Source of the DNA: a virus
Direction: 5' to 3' (one strand)
IMG/VR virus record: IMGVR_UViG_3300036852_000300
Span: 22,417-86,416 of that record
Length of the DNA stretch: 64,000 nucleotides
In this document: in pieces, positions 57,206-64,000 of the stretch
How positions within the stretch are numbered: position 1 is the stretch's first letter
Layout: each line of letters starts with the position of its first letter
Position numbers and translations under genes: made by a program
Notes under the pieces: generated by a model
Database searches by the model: none
Seen by the model: the letters and a program-made list of their open reading frames with translations, nothing else
What the model was told of the DNA's origin: nothing

Positions 57206-57862
57206 TCAGGCCGACCGGGCGACGACGCGTAGCCCCGGCTTGTGGGTCTCTTCCCAGGCGGCCAGCGCCCGGCTGTGCATCGGCATCAGGACGCCGTACG
57301 GGGCGATCGGCTCGCCCCGCTCAAAGATCTCGTTGTTGCCGACCGGGGTGGCGATCATCGGGCCGGTGGGGTGCGGGTTGGGCCACAGGACCAGCCCGTA
57401 CCCGCCCAGCGCCTTGCCCAGCTTCGACAGGAGCTCATGGTCGAACGCGAACGGGCGAGACTGGCCGGACATAACCGTCCCGTCGAGACCCCGGGGGACG
57501 ATCCGCCGATAGTCGGGATACGTGTCGGTCACCCCCAGCGCCAACGTCCCCAGGCGGGGGAAGCTGGCGCCGGTCGCGCCGGTGACCATCTCCGCGCCCA
57601 GGGTCACCAGGACGTCGCTGCTGCGCTTCGTGGTGCCCTTCGCGGCCTGTCGCAGGGCGTCGGCGATGACCAGCCCCGGCAGGTCATCCGGGGCAAGCTG
57701 GCAAGGGACGACCACCAGACAGAAGCCGTCGGCCCCGATGATCCGTCCGGCCCCGTCGTGGTCCGTCCGCTCGATCAGCAGGCAGGACAGCACCTGCCGA
57801 TTCTCGGTCCCCTCCTTGGGTGGGACGTCGACGATGCCCAGGTGGTCACGTGCTATTCGCAT
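57206..57862 (-). CDS. DNA polymerase sliding-clamp-like protein
   Basis: A 218-residue protein. GRIIGADGFCLVVVPCQL and TYPDYRRIVPRGLDG match the beta-clamp patterns of a beta-strand pair with a D..R segment and the YPDYxRVIP motif, though it is short for a three-domain DnaN (about 365 residues). Likely a phage clamp-like or clamp-derived protein. Preceded by CTGAGAGGAG. Confidence is moderate. Confidence 0.6.
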   Translation of the reverse strand: MRIARDHLGIVDVPPKEGTENRQVLSCLLIERTDHDGAGRIIGADGFCLVVVPCQLAPDDLPGLVIADALRQAAKGTTKRSSDVLVTLGAEMVTGATGASFPRLGTLALGVTDTYPDYRRIVPRGLDGTVMSGQSRPFAFDHELLSKLGKALGGYGLVLWPNPHPTGPMIATPVGNNEIFERGEPIAPYGVLMPMHSRALAAWEETHKPGLRVVARSA

Positions 57863-58026
57863 GGTGGGTGCTCCTCTCAGGTAGGGGGTAGCGGGCTGGG
57901 TGATGACGCAGCTTCGGCACGCGTGATGTTCGCGCCGTGCAACGGCAGGCCCACTCCCAGGCCGTCAGGGGGCTGACGGCTAGGGGCTGGGTCGGCATAG
58001 CGGAAAAACCCGTACAGGTTTTCTGG
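57863..58026 (-). promoter_or_regulatory. Intergenic leader element E9
   Basis: Seven-bp stem CCGTCAG-CCCC-CTGACGG with flanks GACCCAGCC-CCTAGC and CCTGGGAGTGGGCC; longer than average with extra partly paired sequence before CTGAGAGGAG. Confidence 0.74.
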
Positions 58027-59916
58027 CTACAGCTTCAGGTCGCGTCGACCACGCGGCCCGCTGGCGCGAACGGCCGCCGCTTCCTTCTCGGCGGGCTTCT
58101 CAGCGACGGCATCTCGGAACTTCGGCGGCACCATCTTGACGTTGTCACAGATCGACAGCGCCAGCAGGGTCATCGCCTCGACGTCCCTGGTCGCGGCGCG
58201 CAGGCTGTCCCGGGCGTCGACCAGCGCCTCCGGCACGCTGATCTCCTCCAGCATCGACGTCAGGGCCGCTTCGTTGACCAGGTTCTCCAGCTCAGCAGGC
58301 GTCCAGCCGTCGGTCTTGTCCGCGACCGTCAGCACCTGGGGACTGTCCCACCCGGCCAACCCGGCCCGCTTCATCAGCTTGACCAGCATCTCTCGCCGCT
58401 CTTGCGCGTCCTGGGGGACCAGTAGGGGCAGCTTGATATCGAACCGTCCGGGGCGCAGGAACGCCGCGTCCAGCTCATCGGGCCGGTTCGTCGCGGCGAC
58501 GACGATCCGCCGACCACGCATGCTGGTGTCCGACGTCCACTCCAGGATCCGGCCGAACATATTGGAATCGACCGACGACGACCCGGCCCCACCCCGTTGG
58601 ATCGTCTGGTCGACCTCGTCAAAGAACGCCAGGCAGGGGGCGTTGGCGTTGACCCCGTTCAGGGCCTTCGCCAGCTTCTGCTCGCTCTCGCCCATGAACT
58701 TGCCCTTGACGTTCTCGGGGCGGACGTAGAACATCCTCCAGCCCAGCGCATTGGCCAGTGCACGGGCCAGGAAGGTTTTCCCGGTCCCCGATGGCCCAGC
58801 CAGCAGGATGCCCATCGCCAACCGTCGCAGTAGCTCCTGGTCCCCTGACTTGACGACGCCGATGACGCGTTTCATCAGGTACTCAATCGCGTAGGTGTGA
58901 CCGCCGACCATGTCCAGCGTGACGCTGGTGTCGACCGCCTCCAGGATGCCGTCGTATTCGATCTGCATCAGCTCCTCCCGCCGCTGATTGACCAGATCGG
59001 ACGTCATGGCACCCCCGGTCTGGGTGACCGCTCGCAGCGCGACGTCCTCAATGTGACGCCGACCCAGCGCCGCCATCCCGTCGGCGATGATCGCCAGCGG
59101 GACGTCCGGGAACGACAGGTCCCGATCGGCAGCGACCCGCTCCAGGTACGCGATCCGCTGCTCTCGGTTCGGCGGGGAGATCTCGACAGAACGCAGCCCG
59201 GTCGACGTCGCTTTCAGCTCACCGTGCACGCTGGCCAGGCTCGGGGCCAGCATGACCAGCATGCCGCCATTCCCCTGGATGGTACCGGTGGTCCCGACCC
59301 GGTGGAACGCTGCCAGGGTCGCCCGGTCAGGCGCCGCCATCGCGCCAGTGTCGGCCGGCGGGGCGATCAGGTCCAGCCGTTCGATGATGACCAGGGCGCG
59401 CATGCCCGTCCCATCGCCAGCATCGCCCGGATCGGTCCCCATGATGACCCCATCTTCCAGGATCGGGTCGCCGCCGTACGCGTTTGCGAGGAAGTCGATC
59501 AGGGCCGGTATGGCCCGGTTCGGCTCCTTCGGCAGCCCCGGGGCCTGCCCCAGACTGCCGGCCCCGCTCGCCTCCAGGGCCAGCCGCTCCATATCCGACA
59601 GCTCACCTTGACCCAACCCGGTCGCGGCCTCAAAGCGCTCTCGCGCCGCTTTGGCCAGGGCCTGGGTCGTGGTCAGGTCTGACGTCTCACCTGGGAACGT
59701 GATCCCCTGGTCGGGGCTGTAGGCCACGACAGAGAACCGGGACCCCAGCCGCAACATCAGGTAGTCGGTGACGGACAGATCCTGGGTCGGGTCCTCCACG
59801 TAGTCGTGAATCGCGCCGTGGACCAGGAACCCGTGCGCGACGCCAGCCTGATAGTCGGCCAGGATGGCGTCATACCAGTCCGCGACGCCAGGGCGTCCGT
59901 TGTTCGTGGTGCTCAT
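58027..59916 (-). CDS. Ycf46-like AAA+ ATPase
   Basis: A 629-residue protein. Residues 1-300 are a degenerate AAA-like domain (ALVIIERLDLIAPP without a Walker A). Residues 330-590 form an active AAA domain: Walker A GPSGTGKT (374-381), Walker B FFDEVD (431-436), ATNRPD sensor (475-480) and arginine finger RPGRFD (488-493). This two-domain plan is that of Ycf46/FtsH-related ATPases. Its role in phage is unknown; possibly a chaperone remodelling complexes with the small proteins encoded next. Confidence 0.86.
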   Translation of the reverse strand: MSTTNNGRPGVADWYDAILADYQAGVAHGFLVHGAIHDYVEDPTQDLSVTDYLMLRLGSRFSVVAYSPDQGITFPGETSDLTTTQALAKAARERFEAATGLGQGELSDMERLALEASGAGSLGQAPGLPKEPNRAIPALIDFLANAYGGDPILEDGVIMGTDPGDAGDGTGMRALVIIERLDLIAPPADTGAMAAPDRATLAAFHRVGTTGTIQGNGGMLVMLAPSLASVHGELKATSTGLRSVEISPPNREQRIAYLERVAADRDLSFPDVPLAIIADGMAALGRRHIEDVALRAVTQTGGAMTSDLVNQRREELMQIEYDGILEAVDTSVTLDMVGGHTYAIEYLMKRVIGVVKSGDQELLRRLAMGILLAGPSGTGKTFLARALANALGWRMFYVRPENVKGKFMGESEQKLAKALNGVNANAPCLAFFDEVDQTIQRGGAGSSSVDSNMFGRILEWTSDTSMRGRRIVVAATNRPDELDAAFLRPGRFDIKLPLLVPQDAQERREMLVKLMKRAGLAGWDSPQVLTVADKTDGWTPAELENLVNEAALTSMLEEISVPEALVDARDSLRAATRDVEAMTLLALSICDNVKMVPPKFRDAVAEKPAEKEAAAVRASGPRGRRDLKL

Positions 59917-60048
59917 TGCGTGTTGCTCCTCTCAGGTGCCTGATCATGTCAGGTTGTCACGGGTGCGGTGATGTAGCGGCCCGCGCGCAGGCCGTGGAGC
60001 TGGTGACTCCGCGGCTAGCGGCCGGGTCGGCAACGCCTACCGGGTCGG
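59917..60048 (-). promoter_or_regulatory. Intergenic leader element E8
   Basis: Stem CCGCGGAG-TCACCAG-CTCCACGG (one mismatch) with flanks GACCCGGCC-GCTAGC and CCTGCGCGCGGGCC, then CTGAGAGGAG before the AAA gene. Confidence 0.72.
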
Positions 60049-60294
60049 CTAGTGGGCGTGCTGGCGGGCAGCTTTCGAGACCCGCTCGCCGACCCCCTGC
60101 TCCGGGTGGGTGTGGCGCTCCGGGTCGCCATCAATGACGACCGGTAGCTCCAGCTCCACGGTCAGGATCTGTGCGAGCTCGCGCAGCTTCGGCAGCGCCG
60201 CCTCAAATGACAGTCCCTTCTGTTGGGGGACCACCATCCGGACTTCGTCGTCGCTGTACAGTAGCTGGACCTGGATACCCAGGGGCTCTGGCAT
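60049..60294 (-). CDS. Unknown 81-residue protein next to AAA ATPase
   Basis: Alpha/beta protein, MPEPLGIQVQLLYSDDEVRM first, with HTHPEQG at the end. Bacterial Ycf46 genes are often followed by small DUF2997/DUF1257-type genes; this may be such a partner, but similarity is not clear. Confidence 0.66.
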   Translation of the reverse strand: MPEPLGIQVQLLYSDDEVRMVVPQQKGLSFEAALPKLRELAQILTVELELPVVIDGDPERHTHPEQGVGERVSKAARQHAH

Positions 60295-60307
60295 CGTCTG
60301 GCTCCTC

Positions 60308-60742
60308 TCAGATCGTGATCGTCTGGCGGTAGGTGCCAGCCGATAGCCGCTCGGTTTTGGTCCCCGGGAATCGCTTCTCGACGCCGGCCCGGATCCGGAG
60401 GCCGGCGAACGTCTTGGCCAGGCTGGGTAGCTGCGCCTCCAGGTACGCTTGCAGACGGGCGACGGTGGCCGGGTTGGACCCGGACACCGTCAGCTTGTCC
60501 TCATTGACCCAGACGCGCAGCTCCGGGCCGTTCATGTTGAACACGCCGACCCAGGTAGCGGTGACCCTTTGTCCGGTATGGGTCCGGGCGTACTCCGGCA
60601 TGCTGACCCGGAACGCGATGCCCGGGGCGGCCTTTTCGACCAGCTTGCGCAAGACCTCGCGGGCCGCTTCACTGGCCCGAAGCTCCTGTAGGATCTTCGG
60701 GACCAGTTGCGCGCGCTGGACGGCCAGATTGTTGCATGGCAT
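60308..60742 (-). CDS. Unknown 144-residue protein
   Basis: Start chosen at ATG 60742. KILQELRASEAAREVLRKLV helix, then beta strands (AFRVSMPEYARTHTGQRVTA). Possible AAA-associated partner. Unrecognised. Confidence 0.68.
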   Translation of the reverse strand: MPCNNLAVQRAQLVPKILQELRASEAAREVLRKLVEKAAPGIAFRVSMPEYARTHTGQRVTATWVGVFNMNGPELRVWVNEDKLTVSGSNPATVARLQAYLEAQLPSLAKTFAGLRIRAGVEKRFPGTKTERLSAGTYRQTITI

Positions 60743-60832
60743 GTTGGACGCTCCTCTCAGAATCTCGCGGGGATGGCCCGCTCGCAGGCCCTGGTGATGT
60801 CCTCCAGGGCTAGCGGCCGGGTCAGTCACGGG
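60743..60832 (-). promoter_or_regulatory. Intergenic leader element E7
   Basis: Stem CCCTGG-AGGACATCA-CCAGGG with flanks GACCCGGCC-GCTAG and CCTGCGAGCGGGCC, then CTGAGAGGAG. Typical example of the family. Confidence 0.8.
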
Positions 60833-61039
60833 TCACGGCTTCGGGACCGATACCGGGCTCTTGCACCCGCTACAGTGGGTCAGGATCGACGCTGGCCCGG
60901 GTCCAAAGTCGCCCCGTTTCCAGGATGCATTCCCCTTCGGGGAGAGCGCGTAGCCGGTGCAGTCCCCGACCGGGCAGGGGACGGTCCATCGGCACGCCCG
61001 GGGTGTCGCTAGCGTCGGCTGCTGTTGTGTCGCGACCAT
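60833..61039 (-). CDS. Unknown 68-residue protein with Cys residues
   Basis: CPVGDCTGY then HCSGCK gives a four-Cys zinc-ribbon spacing. Proline-rich start. Unrecognised. Confidence 0.66.
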   Translation of the reverse strand: MVATQQQPTLATPRACRWTVPCPVGDCTGYALSPKGNASWKRGDFGPGPASILTHCSGCKSPVSVPKP

Positions 61040-61153
61040 GTTGACTCCTCTCAGGTAGCGGCCCTGTGCGGCCCGCTCACAGGCCGTCAGGACCCCCTGA
61101 CGGCTAGTGGCCGGGTCGTGCCGACCGCGAATATCGGCTGCGCCGACATCGGT
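61040..61153 (-). promoter_or_regulatory. Intergenic leader element E6
   Basis: Eight-bp stem CCGTCAGG-GGGT-CCTGACGG with flanks GACCCGGCC-ACTAG and CCTGTGAGCGGGCC, then CTGAGAGGAG. The stem differs from E7 at most positions yet pairs fully. Confidence 0.8.
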
Positions 61154-62533
61154 TCAGCTTGCGATCGCCTGCCGGACCAGCTCGGTTGTCAGGTCCTCAA
61201 CGGCGACCAGATTGGCCACAGCGCCACCCCCATCCTCCGGGGACGGCGACACCGGGCCGACGAACGCCTCCACCTCGGTCACCGGGCGGGCCTTGCGGGC
61301 ACGCTTGACGGGGGCCGGGGTCTCGACTATCGGGGCGCTGGACAGATCCAGCCGGTGCTCCTTCCGCCGCTTCATGGCACCCAGATCCTTACGGGAATCG
61401 GGGATGCCCAGCCCGGCGGCCGATCGCTTCGGCGGGCGGTTGATCTCCAGCAGATAGCTGCGCATCTCGACGCCCAGGGCAGTCAGCGCCGTCGTGATCT
61501 GCTCCCCTGATCGGGATTCGGCCGGCACGTCCACCAGCCCGCGAATCTGGTCAAGCCGTTCCTCAAGCTCACTGTCCGGCCAGAACATCATCTCCTGGAC
61601 GGTCTCGATCAGCTTGCGAACCTGACCCGTACTCGCCGGTGGCATCTTGCCGCCGTTCTTGCGCAGCGCGGTCAAACAATCCACCACCACGTCGTAGACT
61701 TTCCCCCTGACCTGCTCCGTCAGGTCCGCGACCAGGGAAGCAAGGCCGCCCCCGTCCTTTTCCATCCGGGTTTTGTTCAGGTCCGCGTTCAGGACGTCGC
61801 CACTGGCCAGCGCCGACCGGTACGCCTTTTCAGCGCCCGCCTCAAACGGCAGTCCCGTGGTCCGCCACTCCCAGCGGAACGCGGCCAGCGCCGCCTCCTT
61901 GCTCTGGGTGCGCCGCTTCGATCGCTCCAGCGCCAGCCGGGCGTAGTCCTCCGCCGTCCCCTCAAGCTGGACGCCCTGCCCGATCAGCAGCCGATAGTTT
62001 CGGCGGGCAATCGACAGGTAGTCCTCATCCATCTGGGCGACGTAGGTATCCCAATTCGCCTCCAGATCATCCCGGAGGGTCATGAATTCGTCGCGCAGCT
62101 TGTCATTCTCCGCACGCCACCGGGCGTACAGTCGGATCGGCATGAACCGGGCAGCAGCCGCCCCCGGCTCCTTGCCGATGCCGGTCGGGAACGAGAACCG
62201 CTCCACAAGCGCGCGACCCCGGCCAGCGATGGCGACCAGGGGATCAATCACCCCTTCCCGGGGCAGGGTATTGCGGTAGCCGAATGAACACGTTCGCTCA
62301 TACGCCTTCCGCTCCTCCTCAGTGTCAGTGACGATCCCCCAGTCCTCCAGCCTCATTTTGGTTGCCCAATTGCAGAGACCGATGCTGACCCGGACCAGGA
62401 CCCCCTGCTCAGCGTAGATTGACCAGTCAACCTCACGCAGGGAGACCCGACGCCGGTCCTCGCCCAGCGTTTCGGCCAGGCTATCGCGGGTCATGGGTTG
62501 CGTGGTGGTGGTGGTGGCGATAGTGCTTTCCAT
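61154..62533 (-). CDS. Large unknown protein, DUF3150-like
   Basis: A 459-residue protein. The middle is helical and charged (QAGVLVRVSIGLCNWATKMR-like start, YLSIARRNYRLLIGQGVQLE, AEDYARLALERSKRRTQSKE). It recalls DUF3150 proteins found beside AAA ATPases in phages and plasmids. This fits the neighbouring AAA gene at 58027, but the assignment is by memory only. Preceded by CTGAGAGGAG and element E5. Confidence 0.62.
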   Translation of the reverse strand: MESTIATTTTTQPMTRDSLAETLGEDRRRVSLREVDWSIYAEQGVLVRVSIGLCNWATKMRLEDWGIVTDTEEERKAYERTCSFGYRNTLPREGVIDPLVAIAGRGRALVERFSFPTGIGKEPGAAAARFMPIRLYARWRAENDKLRDEFMTLRDDLEANWDTYVAQMDEDYLSIARRNYRLLIGQGVQLEGTAEDYARLALERSKRRTQSKEAALAAFRWEWRTTGLPFEAGAEKAYRSALASGDVLNADLNKTRMEKDGGGLASLVADLTEQVRGKVYDVVVDCLTALRKNGGKMPPASTGQVRKLIETVQEMMFWPDSELEERLDQIRGLVDVPAESRSGEQITTALTALGVEMRSYLLEINRPPKRSAAGLGIPDSRKDLGAMKRRKEHRLDLSSAPIVETPAPVKRARKARPVTEVEAFVGPVSPSPEDGGGAVANLVAVEDLTTELVRQAIAS

Positions 62534-62610
62534 CGGAAAGCCTCCTCTCAGGTCAGCGGGTTTGGCCCGCTCACAGCCCCCTCAGTCAGGCTCAGGGGGT
62601 AGTGGCCAGG
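62534..62610 (-). promoter_or_regulatory. Intergenic leader element E5
   Basis: Stem CCCCCT-N11-AGGGGG with flanks GACCTGGCC-ACTAC and GCTGTGAGCGGGCC, then CTGAGAGGAG. Confidence 0.74.
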
Positions 62611-62817
62611 TCAGATCCCCAGGTACTGCCGCTGAAGCTCTACCAGCCGTCCTCTAAGATCGGCGAGATCCGCGCGCAGCCGGCAGGCTTGCGCTTCGTT
62701 GGTTTCGGCGCACCCCTGGTAGGTACTGGACGCGGTCAGCGACCGCGAGACCTCCAGCGCTTCACAGATCTTTTCGTCGGCGGCTTGTAGCGCGTCGTAG
62801 ATGGCCGGTACGTGCAT
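62611..62817 (-). CDS. Unknown 68-residue protein
   Basis: Helical, MHVPAIYDALQAADEKICEA then RLRADLADLRGRLVELQ coiled coil. Preceded by CTGAGAGGAG. Unrecognised. Confidence 0.7.
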   Translation of the reverse strand: MHVPAIYDALQAADEKICEALEVSRSLTASSTYQGCAETNEAQACRLRADLADLRGRLVELQRQYLGI

Positions 62818-62895
62818 GGTGTGACTCCTCTCAGATAGCGGGTAGCGGCCCGCTCACAGGCCCTGGTGATGGCTCAGGGCTAGTGGCCGGGTCGG
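62818..62895 (-). promoter_or_regulatory. Intergenic leader element E4
   Basis: Stem CCCTG-AGCCATCAC-CAGGG with flanks GACCCGGCC-ACTAG and CCTGTGAGCGGGCC, then CTGAGAGGAG. Confidence 0.78.
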
Positions 62896-63132
62896 CTAGT
62901 AGGCGGCCCGCATCCACCGGGCAAGCTCATCACACCTTCGGCGGGTGTACGCCCGGTTGCGCATGACCCGGGCTTCCCGGTCCCGGCAGTCGGGACAGAT
63001 CCCATCGACCAGCTCGGGCAGCGCGACCAGGGCCGGGCAGCACGCACACCGGACCATGTGGGCGACGTCGTCATAGGTCGGGAGAACGACGGCCCGGGTG
63101 GTCCCGGGGTGGGCGCGATCGTAGTGCAGCAT
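62896..63132 (-). CDS. Unknown 78-residue zinc protein
   Basis: CACC and CPDC make a CxxC/CxxC zinc site (VRCACCPALVALPELVDGIC). Basic helical C-terminus. Preceded by CTGAGAGGAG. Unrecognised. Confidence 0.7.
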   Translation of the reverse strand: MLHYDRAHPGTTRAVVLPTYDDVAHMVRCACCPALVALPELVDGICPDCRDREARVMRNRAYTRRRCDELARWMRAAY

Positions 63133-63205
63133 CGTGGTAGCTCCTCTCAGGTGGCGGCTCAGGTCCGCTCGCAGACCCTGGGGTCCCCAGGGCTAGCGGC
63201 CGGAT
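63133..63205 (-). promoter_or_regulatory. Intergenic leader element E3
   Basis: Stem CCCTGGGG-A-CCCCAGGG with flanks ATCCGGCC-GCTAG and TCTGCGAGCGGACC, then CTGAGAGGAG. Confidence 0.78.
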
Positions 63206-63481
63206 CTAGCGGGCCAGGATGGCGGCCTCACGGGCCTCATAGGCGGCTTGACGCTCGCGCATATCGCGCAGGGTCTGGCGCATCACCACCGCGCGGGCGA
63301 TAACGGCGGCCGGTCCCCCGTAGTGGGTGACCGCTTCACCACCGCCCCACCTCAACAGGTCGGAATTTTGGGTATCCCGGGCGGCCCGGTAGTCCCGAAT
63401 GCAGGCCAACGCTTCCCCTTCAGAAAGACAGGCGACCCACTGGACGTTGCGGAGCAACCGGGCGGTCTTCGCGTCGGGCAT
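63206..63481 (-). CDS. Unknown 91-residue protein
   Basis: Start chosen at ATG 63481, eight bases after GAGAGGAG. KTARLLRNVQWVACLSEGEA and a helical C-terminus. Unrecognised. Confidence 0.68.
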   Translation of the reverse strand: MPDAKTARLLRNVQWVACLSEGEALACIRDYRAARDTQNSDLLRWGGGEAVTHYGGPAAVIARAVVMRQTLRDMRERQAAYEAREAAILAR

Positions 63482-63559
63482 GATCTGATCTCCTCTCAGG
63501 TAGCGGGTCAGGTGCTGGCCCACTGGCAGACCCCGGGGACTCCGGGGCTAGCCGCTAGG
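63482..63559 (-). promoter_or_regulatory. Intergenic leader element E2
   Basis: Stem CCCCGG-AGTCC-CCGGGG with flanks GACCTAGCG-GCTAG and TCTGCCAGTGGGCC, then CTGAGAGGAG. Confidence 0.78.
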
Positions 63560-63793
63560 TCAGACGGGGCGACGGGGCGGGGCACTGGGGATACCGCCCG
63601 ATTCGATCAGTAGCGCCGTCCACTGGTCGTCAGAACAGACGACGACGACGTGACGCCACCCGTCCGTCAATTGCGACGACCAGGACGTCGTATCTAGGCC
63701 GTTCAGCGTCGCCCATTCGACCAGGGATTCCACGACGTCGGCCGGGCCATCAAACGTATGCGGGGACGTCGGGGCGAAACGCGGATCTGACAT
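63560..63793 (-). CDS. Unknown 77-residue protein
   Basis: Alpha/beta, MSDPRFAPTSPHTFDGPADV then WRHVVVVCSDDQWTALLIES. Preceded by AGGAGAAAAG. Unrecognised. Confidence 0.68.
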   Translation of the reverse strand: MSDPRFAPTSPHTFDGPADVVESLVEWATLNGLDTTSWSSQLTDGWRHVVVVCSDDQWTALLIESGGIPSAPPRRPV

Positions 63794-63866
63794 CTTTTCT
63801 CCTGTAGCAGGTCATGTGCTGGCCCACTGCCAGACCCCGGTGTCACTACCGGGGCTAGGCGCTAGG
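63794..63866 (-). promoter_or_regulatory. Intergenic leader element E1
   Basis: Stem CCCCGGT-AGTGAC-ACCGGGG, flanks GACCTAGCG-CCTAG and TCTGGCAGTGGGCC; here the Shine-Dalgarno block is changed to CAGGAGAAAAG. Confidence 0.76.
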
Positions 63867-64000
63867 TCAGACCGGGCGACGCTTGCCGCGCCATTCTTCG
63901 GTTGCCGACAGGGCCGGCCGGTCATCCTGACCGCGTCCGAATCTGTCACCACGTGCAAATTTCGTCACGGGCAGCCGGACCGGTTCGGGCGCCGGGTCGT
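63867..64000 (-). CDS. Unknown protein, 5' end outside the window
   Basis: The frame is open to the window edge; the last 44 residues end TEEWRGKRRPV. Basic C-terminus, VRLPVTKFARGDRFGRGQDD before it. Unrecognised; partial. Confidence 0.6.
   Translation of the reverse strand, partial: DPAPEPVRLPVTKFARGDRFGRGQDDRPALSATEEWRGKRRPV

Noticed and set aside
1-64000. tRNA genes and integrase
   Set aside because: I looked for cloverleaf T-arm signatures and for tyrosine or serine recombinase motifs by eye and saw none; a tRNA or integrase search program would be needed for a firm negative.

Overview
The window looks like about 64 kb of a long-tailed, GC-rich, double-stranded DNA bacteriophage genome (siphovirus-like), open at both ends. 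Evidence for a phage is a tape measure protein followed by tail-tip, fibre, lysin and holin-like genes in order, about 90 small tightly overlapping genes on the other strand, and a lambda-like repressor/early promoter region. No tRNA, rRNA or host housekeeping gene was seen. No integrase was found, so a temperate life style rests only on the repressor-like gene and a small excisionase-like protein. The host cannot be named; three perfect TGTGA-N6-TCACA palindromes suggest a host with a CRP/FNR/GlxR-type regulator.

Layout. (1) 1-22093, plus strand: late genes. Tape measure (partial), small tail protein, tail hub with beta-propeller repeats, two small virion proteins, a 1476-residue collagen-like adhesin, further fibre/adhesin proteins, two C39-like/GH25 lysis-related proteins and a holin-like membrane protein. 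An HNH endonuclease sits inside this operon at 15689-16243. (2) 22094-22860: the only long gene-free stretch, rich in inverted repeats, leading into a plus-strand HTH regulator (22861-23580). (3) 23577-36802, minus strand: small early genes, dCTP deaminase-like protein, VRR-NUC nuclease, DNA methyltransferase, helicase loader, replication initiator with iterons inside its gene, and a Rad52-like annealing protein. (4) 36803-40878: regulatory zone with an Arc-like repressor, a GIY-YIG nuclease, a ParB-like protein, a Cro-like and a CI-like gene facing away from each other. (5) 40949-64000, minus strand: a long run of small genes, most unknown, with an OmpR-type winged-helix regulator, a second HNH endonuclease, a sliding-clamp-like protein and a Ycf46-like AAA ATPase.

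How it works together. Replication looks lambda-like: the initiator (34576-35613) carries four 20-bp iterons in its own gene and is followed directly by a DnaC-like loader, so host DnaB and polymerase would do the rest; the Rad52-like protein and VRR-NUC nuclease fit recombination and branch processing. Control appears layered: Arc-type and XRE-type repressors with their own operators plus shared CRP-like sites.

Most unusual points. First, both HNH genes sit at the 3' end of a phage gene whose final codons exist twice: a synonymously recoded copy on the host gene, and a displaced copy after the endonuclease that still abuts the next gene. This looks like a homing element that brings a cleavage-proof replacement 3' end. 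Second, twelve intergenic elements in 53-64 kb share conserved flanks around a hairpin whose two arms change together, followed by a conserved Shine-Dalgarno block CTGAGAGGAG that also precedes other genes (about 21 exact copies).
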